The notes beneath the pieces are model-generated. The model worked only from the letters and a program-made list of their open reading frames with translations. It was not told the DNA's origin and did no database searches. This document shows, in pieces, positions 50,541-58,669 of a DNA stretch of 64,000 nucleotides; position 1 is the stretch's first letter; each line of letters starts with the position of its first letter. Origin of the DNA: Constantimarinum furrinae (GTDB lineage Bacteria; Bacteroidota; Bacteroidia; Flavobacteriales; Flavobacteriaceae). Made by a program: the position numbers and the translations under genes. The stretch lies in NCBI RefSeq assembly GCF_014295415.1, contig NZ_CP052909.1, positions 372,001-436,000 of the forward strand, written 5' to 3'.

Positions 50541-51326
50541 TTACAACCGTTTTATAAACGTTCCGTTACTCCATTCTCCAATCTTATCATCCGCCGCTGT
50601 TTGGCCCTGAAAATATCCTCTTCCGTGATATTTTCCGTTTAACCATTCGCCACCATAATAATCCTTATTAGAAAAGAAAAATCTTCCCTGACCGTGAAAC
50701 TGATTATTGTTATTGAACATTCCGGTATATTTATCTCCCGAAGCAAACAAATAGGTTCCCATATACATTTTACCGTTTTTAAAAAAGCCTGTAAATGAAT
50801 CTCCGTTACTCCATTTATACCGTCCGTATTTATTCTGACAATCTCCGGCGGTACACCCCGAATTTACGTCGTTGCTTACGAAGGGATACGATTCTACAAG
50901 CTGGCTAAGATTATAAACACCCTGTTTCCAGTCATCTCCTTTAACAATATAGCCCAACCCCTGTATCATACCATCGGTGTACTCTCCTACCATATCCTGT
51001 TCCACACCAATATAGACCCCATATCCGGTCATTTTATCGCTGACCCAGAAACCGATGTACTTACCGGAGTCTGACCAATCGAACATCCCGTAGCCGTTTC
51101 GCTTTCCATTGCTCCAGAATCCTTCATAATATCCGTATGAAAATAGCTTTTTGCCCCAACCATTAATACAGTCTCCGTATTCGCAATCTTTAATTGTATT
51201 CTTTTCAGTAGTATCAGGTACCGTAACACCCGAAGACGAATTGGTGCTCATGGGCGTTGGAACCTGCGCCCGGCCCATAAATCCGAAACAAAAGAATAAA
51301 ACACTCAATGCTACTAAATTTCTCAT
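50541..51326 (-). CDS. Exported MORN-repeat protein (261 aa)
   Basis: Signal peptide MRNLVALSVLFFCFGFMGRAQ, then a Ser/Pro linker (VPTPMSTNSSSGV) and two MORN blocks, each introduced by a CxxxxC-NGxG module: KDCEYGDCINGWGKKLF and SGCTAGDCQNKYGRYKW. Repeats read YYEGFWSNGKRNGYGMF, YIGFWVSDKMTGYGV, SFTGFFKNGKMYMGTY, YTGMFNNNNQFHGQGRF and YYGGEWLNGKYHGRGYF. MORN repeats often bind membranes or proteins; the function of exported bacterial ones is unknown. Downstream of a larger paralogue, with an 82-bp gap and no terminator, so probably cotranscribed. Confidence 0.83.
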   Translation of the reverse strand: MRNLVALSVLFFCFGFMGRAQVPTPMSTNSSSGVTVPDTTEKNTIKDCEYGDCINGWGKKLFSYGYYEGFWSNGKRNGYGMFDWSDSGKYIGFWVSDKMTGYGVYIGVEQDMVGEYTDGMIQGLGYIVKGDDWKQGVYNLSQLVESYPFVSNDVNSGCTAGDCQNKYGRYKWSNGDSFTGFFKNGKMYMGTYLFASGDKYTGMFNNNNQFHGQGRFFFSNKDYYGGEWLNGKYHGRGYFQGQTAADDKIGEWSNGTFIKRL

Positions 51327-51408
51327 AATATATTGGTTTTTAGGTGGTATTCAATTTAATCAGTTTTGCGGCTCAAGTCATTAACTGCTTCATTTTTAGT
51401 TCCACAAA

Positions 51409-52809
51409 TTACTTCATCGGGGTGATTAGCACTCCATTTTCCCAGATTCCGATCTTCTGGTTGATGTCTTTATCGTGAAAATAACCTTTCCCGTGTTGTT
51501 TACCGTTTTTCCATTCACCACCGTAATACGAGCCATCGGCAAAGAAAAACCGTCCGGTACCATGATATTGTCCCGAACTGTTAAACATGCCGCTATATTT
51601 ATTACCGTCGGCAAAAGTATAGGTGCCCAGATATTTTTCTCCATTCTTAAAGAATCCAACAAAATGATCTCCGTTACTGTATTTAAAATATCCGTATTTA
51701 TTCTGGCAATCCCCCGAGGTGCAGCCTGTATCCCCACTGTTTCGAAAGTAATCAAAAGGGGTGCTTAAATTTCCGTTTTCGTAGATTCCCTGACTCCAGG
51801 TATCGCCAAAAACAGTATATCCCAAACCGTTCAGTTCTCCGTCACGGTATTCTCCAATAATATTATCGTCATTATCGGCTATATAAGCGCCGTACCCCTT
51901 CATGGTATCATTTTCCCAGTTTCCGATGTACTTCCCTATTCCGTCCCACTTATATAATCCGTAGCCCTCTTTCTTCCCGTTCTTCCAGAAACCGTCGTAA
52001 TAGGCGTCTTCATACTGCCATTTTCCCCATCCGTTATTACAATCTCCGCGAACACAACCTGTGGTTCCTGCGGTAGTCGTGGTCGAGCCACCCGATGAGA
52101 TCAATTCAACAGGCTTGATAATAAAGGAAGCCATTGTATAATATCCCGGTAGTCTGTACGTTTTTACCCCATTAATCTTTACAATGAGGTCATTCCCGTC
52201 GGCCTCGGTAGTTGCGGTGGAATAATCGAGGGTTTCACCTCTTATAATTACGCCATAGCTGCTACTTTCCACATCCCTGTACCAATACGTATGATTAGGC
52301 GCGGCGGGCAGCTGAGTAACATTTTTTGCTCCCCAGCCGTTAATTTTTCGAATGCCTTCGTGATAATAGGTTTTATCTGTTTCATCGAGGTAGTACACAT
52401 AACTTCCGTTGATATTTACAAATTTTCCAATCACAGATTCGTCATTGAGCATCGTAACAAACGAGTAGGGATTAGTGATATAAAAATTCTTGCTTATATT
52501 TTGAGCAAGTACTGTTAGTTTTCCCGAACTTCCGTCTGAAGCACTTTCAGCATCCGGCAACAAATAGATGGTCCTGGAGTTCTTATCCAGATAGGAAATT
52601 GTATCAGTTTTCAGGGTATACAACTTCATGGTATTGCTCATTGTGTTCCCATTACCGTCCTTTAGGGTATAGGAAGAACTTCCTGTCTTTGTCCACGAGG
52701 GACCTGAAACACCCGAAGAAGAATTCGTGGTCATTGGCGTTGGAACCTGCGCCCAGCTCAAAAACGATATATAGAATAGTAAGGTGGTTAGTGCAAGTGT
52801 TGATCTCAT
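51409..52809 (-). CDS. Exported MORN-repeat protein (466 aa)
   Basis: Start at MRSTLALTTLLFYISFLSWAQ (52809); the 21 codons open further upstream overlap the operator and are rejected. After the same QVPTPMTTNSSSGV linker comes a unique region of about 220 residues (SWTKTGSSSYTLKDGNG..., possibly two beta domains) and then two MORN blocks introduced by TGCVRGDCNNGWGKWQY and TGCTSGDCQNKYGYFKY. MORN units such as YYDGFWKNGKKEGYGLY, YIGNWENDTMKGYGAY and FVGFFKNGEKYLGTY follow. Promoter with operator site b. Confidence 0.83.
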   Translation of the reverse strand: MRSTLALTTLLFYISFLSWAQVPTPMTTNSSSGVSGPSWTKTGSSSYTLKDGNGNTMSNTMKLYTLKTDTISYLDKNSRTIYLLPDAESASDGSSGKLTVLAQNISKNFYITNPYSFVTMLNDESVIGKFVNINGSYVYYLDETDKTYYHEGIRKINGWGAKNVTQLPAAPNHTYWYRDVESSSYGVIIRGETLDYSTATTEADGNDLIVKINGVKTYRLPGYYTMASFIIKPVELISSGGSTTTTAGTTGCVRGDCNNGWGKWQYEDAYYDGFWKNGKKEGYGLYKWDGIGKYIGNWENDTMKGYGAYIADNDDNIIGEYRDGELNGLGYTVFGDTWSQGIYENGNLSTPFDYFRNSGDTGCTSGDCQNKYGYFKYSNGDHFVGFFKNGEKYLGTYTFADGNKYSGMFNSSGQYHGTGRFFFADGSYYGGEWKNGKQHGKGYFHDKDINQKIGIWENGVLITPMK

Positions 52810-52863
52810 AATACATTGGTTTTTAGTGTGATTCAAATTAATGAAAAATATGTTAATGAGGAA

Positions 52864-52881
52864 ATACGGCAATTGACGTAT
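52864..52881 (-). promoter_or_regulatory. Palindromic operator (site b), MORN 466/261 promoter
   Basis: Plus strand ATACGGCAATTGACGTAT, 17 of 18 consensus. 55 bp upstream of the chosen start and 22 bp upstream of TTAATTTG. Confidence 0.7.
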
Positions 52882-52889
52882 CTGTAAAT

Positions 52890-53780
52890 TTATCTTATTT
52901 CTTCCCTTACAAAGTCTTTGTCGATTTTGGAACTTCCAAGTGATCGTCCGTTGTGAAGCTCAATCTTTCTGAAATAAAATATATGTTTTTGCTTATCACT
53001 AGGTTCTGAAGCAATATCGGGAACCGAAGAATATTCTTCTCCTTTAGCGATCCAGTACTTTCCCTCATTAATATAATTGCAGTTTCTGGCTATGGTGGTT
53101 TCACGACCCGGTTTAACAATCTCTTCAAATGCCAATGCTCCATTATTTGAGTTGTACGTATAAAAACAGGATTTGTTATCCCCCGGTTTCTTCAACTTTT
53201 TAAAGACCGTGATCTTTCCGTTCCTGTATTGGTGTTCTTCAGTGTAGCGCTTTTCACCGTTTTCGGTATAGAACTGAATATTTTTTTTGTCAAGATGCTG
53301 TCCAGTATACGTATAGGTGATCACGCCATCGAGCGTGTCGTCTAAATACATTAAACTATGATCCAATGCTGTGCCGTTGTATATATGGTATATGGTTTTG
53401 ATTTGTTCTGAAGAGGTCTCGGAAACAACCAGCGTATCTTGCTTTTGGATATAGCGAAGAGCCAGTTTCGTTCTACCGTTGTGTTTTACTTCTGAAAGTC
53501 TTTCCAGATCATCGTAGTGCAATGTTTTTAAGTCTGAAGGCTTTCCGGTAATTCTCGTTTCTTCCGAAAGTAATTTTCCGTCTTCAGAGAAAATTAATAC
53601 CCGTTCCCATTGCGTCTCACACTTTCGGGAGTCGTAATTAAAATCACAGGCTGTTTCGGTGATAGCATACACTGAAGCATCAACATCGAATTCTGAAGCA
53701 TACAGCGGCAGATGTTGCCCTTCCGAAGTAAAAAAGACATTCAGCAAAATAAATAGTATGCCTGCCGAAGATTTCATCAC
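52890..53780 (-). CDS. Exported YD/RHS-like repeat protein
   Basis: 296 residues; signal peptide ILFILLNVFFTSEGQ. Repeated beta-hairpin-like segments with the pattern ...Y-x(n)-G-x-(L/I)-(L/V)...: WERVLIFSEDGKLLSEETRI, HYDDLERLSEVKHNGRTKLAL, YRNGKITVFKKLK. This resembles YD-repeat/antitoxin-like shells, though no named domain is certain. It has no own operator; the gene lies four bases after a MORN gene and thus in the operon starting at 55040. Confidence 0.6.
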   Translation of the reverse strand: MMKSSAGILFILLNVFFTSEGQHLPLYASEFDVDASVYAITETACDFNYDSRKCETQWERVLIFSEDGKLLSEETRITGKPSDLKTLHYDDLERLSEVKHNGRTKLALRYIQKQDTLVVSETSSEQIKTIYHIYNGTALDHSLMYLDDTLDGVITYTYTGQHLDKKNIQFYTENGEKRYTEEHQYRNGKITVFKKLKKPGDNKSCFYTYNSNNGALAFEEIVKPGRETTIARNCNYINEGKYWIAKGEEYSSVPDIASEPSDKQKHIFYFRKIELHNGRSLGSSKIDKDFVREEIR

Positions 53781-53784
53781 TTAA

Positions 53785-54588
53785 TTATAATCCAGACTTA
53801 TATTTTCCGTCTTCCCAAATACCGGCCTTTGCATCACCCGAATCTTCGTATTTGTATACCGCGGTTCCGTGCTGATTCCCGTTTTTCCATAAGCCCATGT
53901 GCAAGTCCTTATTGGAGAACCTGAAAAAACCAAACCCGTTTCGCTTTCCATTATCATACGCCCCCAGATACGAGCCTCCATCTGGATATCCATAGTAGCC
54001 AACGTGCTGCATCTGACTGTTCACAAAGAAACCTTCAAAATAGTCACCATTATCCCAGGTATAGGCTCCAAATCCGTTTACACAGTTGCCCCTGCATTTA
54101 CCACTCCTTACATTGTTCTTGTAGTCGGTTATCATATTTGTAATTAATTTACCATTTTCATAATAACCCGCCTGTGTAATTTCAGAGTCATTGGTAACAT
54201 AACCATATCCATGTTGTCGTCCATCCTTCCATGTACCATGGTATAGATCGCCGGATTCATTCCATTTGTATAGTCCATACCCATTTCGAAAACCATTTTC
54301 GAAATTACCTTCATAGGTGCCGCTGGTATAGATTTGCATCCCATATCCGTTGGCAACACCATTTTTATAAACTCCATAAATGGTATGATCTGAAAATTGT
54401 TTTTTTCCCAGCCCATCAACGCAATTTCCCATAAGACAATCGCTGCTTGCGATGGATACATTGGGAACGTTGGGAACCGGAGTCCCTGTGCTGTTTGAGT
54501 TTGAGGACCCTATTTGTTGAGGTTGCGGCACCTGGGCCAAACCAGCAAATACAAAACATAATGCGAGGGTTGTGATTAATGTTTTCAT
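53785..54588 (-). CDS. Exported MORN-repeat protein (267 aa)
   Basis: Signal peptide MKTLITTLALCFVFAGLAQ, then the linker VPQPQQIGSSNSNSTGTPVPN and two modules SDCLMGNCVDGLGKKQF and GKCRGNCVNGFGAYTW, each followed by MORN units (YGVYKNGVANGYGMQ, YEGNFENGFRNGYGLY, YHGTWKDGRQHGYGYV, FEGFFVNSQMQHVGYY, YLGAYDNGKRNGFGFF). Same architecture as the other two MORN proteins but more diverged. Second gene of the operon headed by the small lipoprotein at 55040. Confidence 0.83.
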   Translation of the reverse strand: MKTLITTLALCFVFAGLAQVPQPQQIGSSNSNSTGTPVPNVPNVSIASSDCLMGNCVDGLGKKQFSDHTIYGVYKNGVANGYGMQIYTSGTYEGNFENGFRNGYGLYKWNESGDLYHGTWKDGRQHGYGYVTNDSEITQAGYYENGKLITNMITDYKNNVRSGKCRGNCVNGFGAYTWDNGDYFEGFFVNSQMQHVGYYGYPDGGSYLGAYDNGKRNGFGFFRFSNKDLHMGLWKNGNQHGTAVYKYEDSGDAKAGIWEDGKYKSGL

Positions 54589-54641
54589 GAGTGTTGAATT
54601 TACGTTTATATCTTAAAGTTCTGAAATTCAGCATAAAAATG

Positions 54642-55040
54642 CTAATTTTTTACTGTTGTTTTTGCACCTTCAATAGGTATGGACTTAATCGTAGCGAACG
54701 TATTATCACAGAGTTGAAAGTTGATCGCTTCTCCATCAAAGATCTCTTTAGAAAGTAAAAATCCCAATGCCATAAAGCTCACCTCCATATTTTCGTCCTT
54801 CTCGACGCCTTCCTGAACCACCATTCTAAAATTATACATACTGTCTTTGGTAATTTGAACCGATTTTGGAGTTCCGTCTGTAAAGCCCATTTCCTTGAGG
54901 TAGCCGGCGGTTGCCTCGGCCATTTCCTTTAAGGCCGGATCTTCATAATAAACTTCGGTGCCGTCTTGGGTGATCTTTTCGCCGTAATTCGAACAGCTTA
55001 CTATAATTCCTGCTATTAAAAGAATTATTATTTTTTTCAT
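54642..55040 (-). CDS. Small lipoprotein
   Basis: 132 residues; lipoprotein signal MKKIIILLIAGIIVSC (Cys16). Mature part is Glu/Lys-rich with ETAGY-type helices (LKEMAEATAGYLKEMGF) and strands VQITKDSMYNFRMVVQEGV and INFQLCDNTFATIKSIPI. No family recognised. First gene of a three-gene operon (lipoprotein-MORN-YD-like), under operator site c, 53 bases before the MORN gene. Confidence 0.65.
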   Translation of the reverse strand: MKKIIILLIAGIIVSCSNYGEKITQDGTEVYYEDPALKEMAEATAGYLKEMGFTDGTPKSVQITKDSMYNFRMVVQEGVEKDENMEVSFMALGFLLSKEIFDGEAINFQLCDNTFATIKSIPIEGAKTTVKN

Positions 55041-55093
55041 GTTGTTTTGCTTTTACGCTTGTATAAAGTACTTAAATATGTAGACGCCAGTCT

Positions 55094-55111
55094 ATAAGGC
55101 AATTGCCTTAT
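55094..55111 (-). promoter_or_regulatory. Palindromic operator (site c), lipoprotein-MORN operon promoter
   Basis: Plus strand ATAAGGCAATTGCCTTAT, a perfect 18-bp palindrome. 54 bp upstream of the start and 23 bp upstream of TACTTTAT. Confidence 0.75.
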
Positions 55112-55117
55112 CTTCCG

Positions 55118-55843
55118 TTATTCAGTATACTTCTGATACTTTTCTTTAACTTCCATAAAATGCTGATAGGATTCGGTATGCTTTTTCACATACTTTTCAA
55201 AGGGTTCAGAGTTTTTGTGTATGGAGACGATTACCAGATCTACAGGTAATCTAAAGAGGATAAGTAATAACGCCGCCCACATAGCTTCAGAAGAAATTAT
55301 AAAAAAGAAACCGGCGAGGATGACCACGAACTGCTGGACAAAGATCCTTACATAAGGTTTAAAGAAGAGGGATGCGGGATCGTATTCCAAGTATTTTCTG
55401 TTAGCCCAGAAATTGGTGTAAAAATAAGTGAGGTTAGTAAATACTAATGCGCCCAATACGGCAGACATACTTGGCATATGTAGAAGCACCCGATAGTTCG
55501 TTATAAGATCAAATCCGTTTTTGATTTCCGGCATCGAATTTTCAAAAAAACTGAATGCGAACATCGATTGTACCGCTACGAATAATCCATAATGGAAAAC
55601 AAAGAACAGCATTTGTCCGAAACCTTTTACTAGTGAAGAAGCAATTGAGTCAGGTTTGCTTCCATATTTGATCACTATCAGCATTTTAAGAATATGGATC
55701 AGCCCTATTATTATGGTTTCCAGAAAATACGCAAATACCACAGTTAAGGGATCGGTCAATTTAAAAACAATAAGAAAGACCATAAAGAGGGCATTGACCC
55801 AAATTATAAGGTTGTTTCGGTTTGGAATGAATATGGCGGACAT
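55118..55843 (-). CDS. DUF6498-type integral membrane protein
   Basis: 241 residues with about five or six membrane helices (for example LIIWVNALFMVFLIVFKL, VVFAYFLETIIIGLIHILKMLI, MLFFVFHYGLFVAVQSMFAF, FVVILAGFFFIISSEAMWAALLLILF) and a charged cytoplasmic tail. Matches the DUF6498 pattern as far as I recall; no biochemical role is known. Shares the cluster but has no palindrome of its own upstream; its promoter region follows the PQQ-gene terminator. Confidence 0.68.
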   Translation of the reverse strand: MSAIFIPNRNNLIIWVNALFMVFLIVFKLTDPLTVVFAYFLETIIIGLIHILKMLIVIKYGSKPDSIASSLVKGFGQMLFFVFHYGLFVAVQSMFAFSFFENSMPEIKNGFDLITNYRVLLHMPSMSAVLGALVFTNLTYFYTNFWANRKYLEYDPASLFFKPYVRIFVQQFVVILAGFFFIISSEAMWAALLLILFRLPVDLVIVSIHKNSEPFEKYVKKHTESYQHFMEVKEKYQKYTE

Positions 55844-55857
55844 CAGGAATAAAATTT

Positions 55858-55884
55858 AAAAAAACCCCATCCAAGATGGGGTTT
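55858..55884 (-). terminator. Terminator of the PQQ-propeller gene
   Basis: Minus strand AAACCCCATC-ttg-GATGGGGTTT followed by T4-7, 60 bases after the stop. Confidence 0.85.
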
Positions 55885-55944
55885 CTGAGCGGGGCTATAT
55901 AAACTCCTCAGCAATGTATAACCCCTGGTAACCTGGCTAGTTAG

Positions 55945-57819
55945 TTACTTCTTTAAGTCGTAAGCGTAAATGGAATTGTTATCAGCTTTATAATATAGAA
56001 TACCACCAAGCTCATCTACGGTATATTCGGGTTGTTTGTCCTTCAAAACAATTTCCTTCTCTTTAGAACCGGTGTCCTTATTCAATTTTACCAGTCCTAC
56101 GCCATCGTCGAGTTTTGTAAGTACAAACTGGGCGTTTTCAGTTGCGGCTGTTGCTTTGAAACGTTTTAACATTTCGGCAATAGAAGCTCCGCTGGCAGCG
56201 GCCATCCCGTCACCCAGATCGGCATACGCCTGACCTCTGCTGGTATAGTTGCCCAGTTTGTTTCGGTTCTGGTTGGCCGCATTATACGATGCAACCGCCG
56301 TGGTGGCCGTGGCAACAGCCGCAACACCTGCCAGTATGGCTCCAAAAGCACTCTTACCGGGTGCGCGATAGTATTCGTGCCAGGTTTTTCCACCGTTCCA
56401 ATCCAGCAACATCATATTTTGATCACTGGTTAGCAGTATTCCTCCATTTCTAATCTCCACTCCGGTAGGATCTTCCTTACCCTCAAATTTAGATTCGGCT
56501 AGGGTAGAGACTTCACCAGAATTTGCATCTACCGCGAAAAGTTCATCATCTGCGCTTATCAGATAACGAGAGTTCTTACTGTCGAATGTAGAACTAACCG
56601 CATTGGCACGCTTATATTTTAAGGGTTTGTTCCATACCTGATCACCGGTAGAAAGATTTACAATATTGGCATCTTCACTGGTGATATAGATGAGTCCCTG
56701 CGGTGTATTGGCCATGGTAAGTATGTTTTCTCCGGTCTTAAGAGGTTTCTTAAACAAGGTTTGTCCGTCATAAGAGATCTTGTTGATCCCTCCCTGATAA
56801 ATACCGAATAGAATACCGTCGTCCATGATATAAAAATGCTGAACATAGCCCTTTGTCTTTGGCGCTTTATCCCACAGGTCTTCTCCACTGGATGCACTTA
56901 AAAAAGCTATGTTCGATTCATTTTTGGCGGCAAATACACTGTTACTTCCGCCATCATCAGTATTACTCACTACGGCGAGTCCGTTGGGAAGTATCTCGAA
57001 ATTTGCAATGGTTCCCTTAACTTTTCGGTCATCTTGCCACAACTCGGCTCCATTGGTTCCAATTTTATGGATGCGGGTGTTTTTACCCTGATTCACACTT
57101 TGAAACGCATAGATCTCTTTTTCAGTAACATCGGAAACCATCCAACTAACATCCTTGATCTTCGTTTCCCAAAGAGTTTCGCCGGTTTGGGCCTTCTTTG
57201 CAAACAACCCCTGTGCCGTGGGTACAATAAGATAGTCCTTAAGTAATAGTGGCCGTCCGGTCACACTAAAGTCCTTGGCAATTCCCACACGACCCGGATC
57301 ATCCAGATTAAAACGATAATCTTCTTTACCGGTATTTAGGTCATAGACTGCCACCTGCATGGCAAATTTTTCTTTAGAAGTACGCTGTCCGCTCACCACA
57401 AGTTTGTTTTGAGGCATCATCACATCGCAACTCATCACGGTCTTCCATCCGTTATTTTCGGTAGTAAAAAGCGTCTTCCCCGAAATATAATCTATCACAG
57501 CCTTTTTAGCTGAAAGATTTGCAAATCCTACCTGCCCTACGATCACATAGGGTGCAGATGGCACATAAAAAAGTTCTTCCGGTTTTACTCTGCCGTAATC
57601 GGTAAAATTGAATAGCAGCTCGTTGGTGCCCGGTTTAATTCCTACAAGTCCGTCATTGGTTGCCACCACAAGAGTTCCTCCTTGTGTAAGTGTCATTTCA
57701 TTGATCTTCGCCCCTACATCATATCTGAAATCGGGTTCCTCAGCTCGCTGTGCGGAAACTGTAACCCCTACCAGCAGAACAAGCATAAGGAAAGTTTTAA
57801 ATAATGTTGATGTTTTCAT
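55945..57819 (-). CDS. Exported PQQ-type beta-propeller protein
   Basis: 624 residues; signal peptide MKTSTLFKTFLMLVLLVGVTVSAQ. About eight propeller blades with the PQQ-like pattern (AxxGxxLWxxxL), e.g. KAQTGETLWETKI, SASSGEDLWDKAP, ANSGEVSTLAE; DVGAKINEMTLTQGGTLVVATNDGLVGI at the start. It includes an Ala-rich hydrophobic stretch (about 491-522, FGAILAGVAAVATATTAVASYN) that interrupts the propeller. Probably periplasmic or outer-membrane scaffold; no dehydrogenase signature, so function unknown. Has operator site d. Confidence 0.75.
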   Translation of the reverse strand: MKTSTLFKTFLMLVLLVGVTVSAQRAEEPDFRYDVGAKINEMTLTQGGTLVVATNDGLVGIKPGTNELLFNFTDYGRVKPEELFYVPSAPYVIVGQVGFANLSAKKAVIDYISGKTLFTTENNGWKTVMSCDVMMPQNKLVVSGQRTSKEKFAMQVAVYDLNTGKEDYRFNLDDPGRVGIAKDFSVTGRPLLLKDYLIVPTAQGLFAKKAQTGETLWETKIKDVSWMVSDVTEKEIYAFQSVNQGKNTRIHKIGTNGAELWQDDRKVKGTIANFEILPNGLAVVSNTDDGGSNSVFAAKNESNIAFLSASSGEDLWDKAPKTKGYVQHFYIMDDGILFGIYQGGINKISYDGQTLFKKPLKTGENILTMANTPQGLIYITSEDANIVNLSTGDQVWNKPLKYKRANAVSSTFDSKNSRYLISADDELFAVDANSGEVSTLAESKFEGKEDPTGVEIRNGGILLTSDQNMMLLDWNGGKTWHEYYRAPGKSAFGAILAGVAAVATATTAVASYNAANQNRNKLGNYTSRGQAYADLGDGMAAASGASIAEMLKRFKATAATENAQFVLTKLDDGVGLVKLNKDTGSKEKEIVLKDKQPEYTVDELGGILYYKADNNSIYAYDLKK

Positions 57820-57875
57820 AATCGTGGTTTATTTAATTTATGATTCAAAGATGACCTATATAAAAACTGAATTCA

Positions 57876-57893
57876 ATACGGCAATTGTCGTAT
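57876..57893 (-). promoter_or_regulatory. Palindromic operator (site d), PQQ-propeller promoter
   Basis: Plus strand ATACGGCAATTGTCGTAT, exact consensus. 57 bp upstream of the start and 22 bp upstream of a CATCTTTG box. Confidence 0.75.
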
Positions 57894-57904
57894 TCTTTGA
57901 GGAA

Positions 57905-57945
57905 TTAGGGGTTAGGGGTTAGGGGTTAGGGGTTAGGGGTTAGGG
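57905..57945 (+). repeat. TTAGGGG heptamer tandem repeat (5 full units plus TTAGGG)
   Basis: Six near-identical heptamers in register on the plus strand, between operator d and the preceding terminator of the lipoprotein gene. Six G-runs of 3-4 can form a quadruplex. Confidence 0.85.
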
Positions 57946-57989
57946 ATGAATGAAAGTAAGATCGTATCACCCTTTCTTTAACCATAAAA

Positions 57990-58023
57990 AACCGGAAGAA
58001 AAGCTGAAGCTTAACCCCCGGTT
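57990..58023 (-). terminator. Terminator of the DUF6252-like lipoprotein gene
   Basis: Minus strand AACCGG...AAGCTtcAGCTT...CCGGTT followed by TTTT; a compound hairpin 45 bases past the stop. Confidence 0.65.
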
Positions 58024-58067
58024 CCACGTAAAAACCTCAACACTGAGATTTTCATTTATACCTGAAA

Positions 58068-58589
58068 TTAGTTTTGTGTTACCTCAATATTGAATTGACC
58101 ATTGGTCACCGAAACCGTATCTGCCGGATCATTTAGGTTGATCCCCGTAAAACTGAAGGTTCCCTTTACAGTGTTGCCGTCATAACTGCTCACATTCAAT
58201 TCTCCGTTAATGGTTTGAGCATCCCCTACCGTACTGTATACGACTACAGTATTAGGATCGGGATTAGATGGGTCGGGCAGGTAGCTATACGTTCCAATAT
58301 TCAGGAAACTCAATTCGTAGGTTCCCTCTCCGGTAAAATTTTGAATGATCATCTGCAGGTTTTCAGAAGCATTAGTTCCTCCGGAAATAGCGATAGCCTC
58401 GCCGTTACCTGATGCCGAAACCTGAGCCACTACAGTTCCTGAAATTCCTTCGAAGGATTGCCCGTCAACCTGAGCCGTAAATGAACCGGTTCCACCCGCA
58501 GGATCGTCTCCTCCCTCGTCATCTTTTTTACATGCCAAAACCGATAGTGAAATACACACCAGTAATAAAATTCTTTTAAAAGTTTTCAT
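58068..58589 (-). CDS. Lipoprotein of the DUF6252-like kind
   Basis: 173 residues; lipoprotein signal MKTFKRILLLVCISLSVLAC (Cys20). A Gly/Asp-rich linker (DDEGGDDPAGGTG) leads to a beta-sandwich-like region: FTAQVDGQSFEGISGTVVAQV, MIIQNFTGEGTYELSFLNIG, INGELNVSSYDGNTVKGTFSF. The fit to DUF6252-type lipoproteins is by general pattern only. The start is placed at 58589; an upstream open stretch lacks any signal. Driven by operator site e. Confidence 0.68.
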   Translation of the reverse strand: MKTFKRILLLVCISLSVLACKKDDEGGDDPAGGTGSFTAQVDGQSFEGISGTVVAQVSASGNGEAIAISGGTNASENLQMIIQNFTGEGTYELSFLNIGTYSYLPDPSNPDPNTVVVYSTVGDAQTINGELNVSSYDGNTVKGTFSFTGINLNDPADTVSVTNGQFNIEVTQN

Positions 58590-58649
58590 AATTGTTGGGT
58601 TTTTATAATTTGAATAAAGCAAAGATGCCCTGTTACCCAACAGTATTCA

Positions 58650-58667
58650 ATACGGCAATTGTCGTAT
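58650..58667 (-). promoter_or_regulatory. Palindromic operator (site e), lipoprotein promoter
   Basis: Plus strand ATACGGCAATTGTCGTAT, exact consensus, between the GSCFA stop and the start codon. 61 bp upstream of the start and 22 bp upstream of CATCTTTG. Confidence 0.75.
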
Positions 58668-58669
58668 AA

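Noticed and set aside
52810-52872. Upstream in-frame extension of the 466-aa MORN gene
   Set aside because: The extension carries no signal peptide and its start overlaps operator b, so translation begins at 52809.
55893-55918. Degenerate regulon site upstream of the DUF6498-like membrane protein gene
   Set aside because: Only a weak half match (GCAAT, TATA) with no palindromic second half; this gene is not counted in the regulon.
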